From assembly GCA_032128395.1 (NCBI GenBank), contig JAQBGV010000178.1, forward strand, positions 1 through 8,887: a stretch of DNA of 8,887 nucleotides. Direction: 5' to 3'. The notes under the pieces were generated by a model that was not told where the DNA came from, made no database searches, and worked only from the letters and a program-made list of their open reading frames with translations. Shown here piece by piece: positions 7,286-8,887 of this stretch (position 1 is its first letter; the number at the start of each line of letters is the position of its first letter). This DNA comes from JAQBGV01 sp032128395. GTDB lineage: Bacteria > Planctomycetota > UBA8108 > UBA1146. Both the position numbers and the translations under genes were made by a program.

Positions 7286-8620
7286 ATGGTGCTGCGCCCG
7301 GCGATCATCCTCGGTGTATATCTGTTCTTCGGTTCGGCCACCCTCGACGCCCAGATCCACATCCTCTCCGCGGAGAGCACGTCGGCGATCCCGGGAGCGA
7401 CGGTGCCGATCTCCGTGTTACTCGACAACGATGAATTGGCCCGCGGGTTCTCGCTCGGGATGACCCATGACGGGACCATCCTGACCCTGGACTCGATCAC
7501 GGAGGGTGCTGCGCTCCTCGACTCGAACGGAGGCGTCGGCCCCGACTTCTTCTTCGAGGATATCGCGGCACCGAACGGTCCCGGGGGTACTTGCGGGGCG
7601 GTCCTCAGCTTCATCGCCCCGCTCGATGACATCCCGATCGGATCGGGGAGCGAGCTGGCGATCTTCACGTATACCGTCGCGTCCGCCGCTGAGCCCGGCA
7701 CGTCGAGCTCGCTCGATTTCGTCGATACGCTCGGCAGCCCTCCGCTCGAGACGATCATCAGTGTCGCCGGTGTGACCCGCATCCCCACCGTCGTCTCGGG
7801 CGCTGTGCTGATCAACACGGCGTCGGTCACCACACTCGGCTGTGCACTCACCGACCTCTGCACCTGTGAATTCACGATGACCTGGACGAACCACGGCCCG
7901 TACGACACCATCGAGATCCAACAGGATGGAATTCCGATCCAGACGTTGGCAGGAACGGCGACGACCACGACCGTGAATCGAATCGTCACCACGATCGGCG
8001 GACCGTCCGTGGGCTCGCTCACCGTGATCGCACGCCGCAATCTCGTCATCTCCGCTCCGGCGAACTGCCTTGCGAGCTGCCCCGACGTGCCTGATCCGAT
8101 CGAACCCACGGGACCGAACTGCGTCGTCGATCACTTCACCGGCGTGACGACCCTCAGCTGGACGAACGCCCAGCTCTATACAGGGCTCTCGGTGACCGTC
8201 GACGGGGTTCCCGCCGCGAGTCTGGGAGGTACCGAAGTGACGACGGCGGTCACGCTCCCGACCCCCGGGCTGTACTCTATCTGTCTCGACGGAACCGACG
8301 AGTGTGGGGTCGCATTCTCGACCGTCTGTTGTGCCGCGACATTCGAGCAGATCTTCGTCCGCGGGGACGCGAACGCGGACAACAGCTACAACATCTCCGA
8401 CCCGATCTTCGGCCTGAACTTCCTCTTCGCCGGTGGCCCCTTGCCGTGCCAGGCGGCGTTCGACGTGAACGACACCGGCGAGACGAATATCGCCGACGTG
8501 ATCTTCGCCCTGCAGGGGATCTTCGGCGTGGGTTCCCTGCCCCCGGCCCCGTTCCCGGGCTGTGGGATCGACCCGACTCCATCCGGGATCAGCTGCAATA
8601 GCTTCCCCGTCTGCCCTTGA
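7286..8620 (+). CDS. Secreted protein: cohesin-like module, two beta-sandwich-like repeats, dockerin-like EF-hand pair
   Basis: The 444-residue product begins with a Sec-type signal peptide (hydrophobic core about residues 5-18, likely cleavage after LDA at residue 22). Residues about 28-176 form a cohesin-like module with GFSLGMTHD at 54-62, EGA at 73-75 and NGGVGPD at 81-87. Residues about 182-265 and 275-350 are two related, possibly fibronectin-III-like, repeats sharing a TWTN or SWTN strand, then DGxP, then a Thr/Val-rich strand, each with several cysteines. Residues 354-412 are dockerin-like: loop one has D361, N363, D365 and D372; loop two has D393, N395 and D404. A tail with C426, C437 and C443 closes the protein. 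The sequence contains no lysine. Similar EF-hand endings are frequent in planctomycete secreted proteins. I infer a calcium-stabilised extracellular protein that could dock onto cohesin-like modules, perhaps those of genes 1 and 2. No catalytic domain is visible. Confidence 0.92.
   Translation: MVLRPAIILGVYLFFGSATLDAQIHILSAESTSAIPGATVPISVLLDNDELARGFSLGMTHDGTILTLDSITEGAALLDSNGGVGPDFFFEDIAAPNGPGGTCGAVLSFIAPLDDIPIGSGSELAIFTYTVASAAEPGTSSSLDFVDTLGSPPLETIISVAGVTRIPTVVSGAVLINTASVTTLGCALTDLCTCEFTMTWTNHGPYDTIEIQQDGIPIQTLAGTATTTTVNRIVTTIGGPSVGSLTVIARRNLVISAPANCLASCPDVPDPIEPTGPNCVVDHFTGVTTLSWTNAQLYTGLSVTVDGVPAASLGGTEVTTAVTLPTPGLYSICLDGTDECGVAFSTVCCAATFEQIFVRGDANADNSYNISDPIFGLNFLFAGGPLPCQAAFDVNDTGETNIADVIFALQGIFGVGSLPPAPFPGCGIDPTPSGISCNSFPVCP
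7367..7813 (+). other. N-terminal cohesin-like module of gene 3
   Basis: It starts with a PGATVPISVLLDN strand typical of cohesin-like domains, continues through GFSLGMTHD, LTLDS, EGA and NGGVGPD, and closes with a SGAVLI strand. The internal order matches the C-terminal modules of genes 1 and 2, but the module is placed at the opposite end of the protein and has one cysteine (C103). Boundaries are approximate. Confidence 0.65.
8345..8617 (+). other. Dockerin-like EF-hand pair with Cys tail
   Basis: Two calcium-loop-like segments follow FVRG: DANADNSYNISD and DVNDTGETNIAD, each followed by a hydrophobic helix (FGLNFLF and IFALQGIF). Loop two has Thr at position 5, where Asp is more usual. 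The tail CGxDPTPSGISC ending in PVCP resembles a recurring ending of such planctomycete proteins (from memory, not searched). Calcium binding and protein docking are the expected roles. Confidence 0.85.
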
Positions 8621-8625
8621 TTGCC

Positions 8626-8674
8626 GACGGACGGCCGATGAGGCACCTTTGGGCGGACGGACGCCCGATGAAGC
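8626..8674. repeat. Two 19-bp direct repeats, 30 bp apart, after gene 3
   Basis: The copies at 8626-8644 and 8656-8674 (GACGGACG, then CCGATGA in the first and CCGATGA with one change before it in the second) differ at two of 19 positions. They begin six bases after the gene 3 stop. They could be a short duplication or binding sites; nothing else supports a function. Confidence 0.6.
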
Positions 8675-8690
8675 GCCGTCTACTGCGTTG

Positions 8691-8728
8691 CGGGACCTCT
8701 CCCGATCCTCGACGACCCGAGGGGGTCG
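8691..8728. terminator. Two adjacent GC-rich hairpins downstream of gene 3 (weak terminator candidate)
   Basis: CGGGA (8691-8695) pairs with TCCCG (8700-8704), and CGACCC (8713-8718) with GGGTCG (8723-8728), both around 4-base loops. No T run follows. They are 70-110 bases past the stop and may end or protect the gene 3 transcript. Confidence 0.3.
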
Positions 8729-8780
8729 CCTGCGGTCGGAAGAGACCCCGCGCCTTGCATCCGGCACCTCCTCGGCCGTC

Positions 8781-8826
8781 CTGGCGTTTTCTGGCGCTTC
8801 TGGCGCTTCTGGCGTTCCTGGCGGAC
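8781..8826. repeat. Short tandem repeat with a 9-bp CTGGCGCTT-type unit
   Basis: CTGGCG recurs at 8781, 8791, 8800, 8809 and 8818. The last four starts are spaced by exactly 9 bases, the first by 10. The two central units are identical. In one frame it would read as a Leu/Ala-rich hydrophobic stretch, but no credible gene surrounds it. Confidence 0.7.
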
Positions 8827-8887
8827 GGATGGCGGGGTCCGGGTTCTCTTCTCTTGTCCCGTCTTGCTTGATGGGGCTGGGTCGCCG

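Noticed and set aside
7246..8109. 287-residue minus-strand open frame opposite gene 3
   Set aside because: No recognisable domain, and it overlaps the well-supported N-terminal half of gene 3.
7418..8767. 449-residue minus-strand open frame opposite gene 3
   Set aside because: Arg/Glu/Asp-rich low-complexity translation with no motif; gene 3 on the other strand has a signal peptide, domains and a ribosome site.
8617..8871. Possible small protein with a Leu/Ala-rich hydrophobic segment (TTG at 8617 or ATG at 8638 or 8668)
   Set aside because: No ribosome site at any start, the hydrophobic stretch comes from the 9-bp tandem repeat, and the rest is Arg/Pro-rich as expected from untranslated GC-rich DNA.
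8829..8887. ATG at 8829 opening a frame that runs off the right edge
   Set aside because: Only 19 residues are visible and no good Shine-Dalgarno precedes it; it cannot be judged from this window.

Overview
The window is GC-rich and holds three consecutive plus-strand genes, all for large secreted or surface proteins, with no RNA gene, mobile element or CRISPR array that I can see. A C-terminal duplicated EF-hand (dockerin-like) segment with a Cys-containing tail, together with long arrays of putative Ig (He_PIG-type) repeats, resembles secretome proteins of Planctomycetota. That phylum is an inference from protein style and base composition; no marker gene is present.

Layout. (1) Positions 1-1803 hold the 3' part of a repeat protein whose start lies off the left edge: a partial Ig-like repeat, four full ones, then a C-terminal cohesin-like module. 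(2) Positions 1804-1934 are a short intergenic stretch almost filled by a nested inverted repeat (1812-1902), followed by a clear Shine-Dalgarno. (3) Positions 1935-7091 encode a 1718-residue lipoprotein with 17 Ig-like repeats, 16 of them on an unbroken 89-residue period, and the same C-terminal module. It is a tandem paralogue of gene 1: 238-1803 and 5526-7091 are collinear with exactly equal length. (4) Positions 7092-7285 are a leader with a weak promoter candidate and two small hairpins. (5) Positions 7286-8620 encode a 444-residue secreted protein with a cohesin-like N-terminal module, two Cys-containing beta-sandwich-like repeats, a dockerin-like EF-hand pair and a Cys tail. (6) Positions 8621-8887 show no convincing gene but carry short direct repeats and small hairpins.

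How they may work together (inference): genes 1 and 2 would make long, disulfide-stiffened Ig-like stalks, gene 2 tethered by lipid at its N-terminus, each presenting a cohesin-like module at the distal end. Gene 3 has a related module plus a dockerin-like segment, so the cluster could encode a surface assembly held together by cohesin/dockerin-type contacts. The most striking direct observations are the all-or-none pairing of two cysteines per repeat, the near absence of lysine in all three proteins, the indel-free gene duplication, and the large hairpin between genes 1 and 2.
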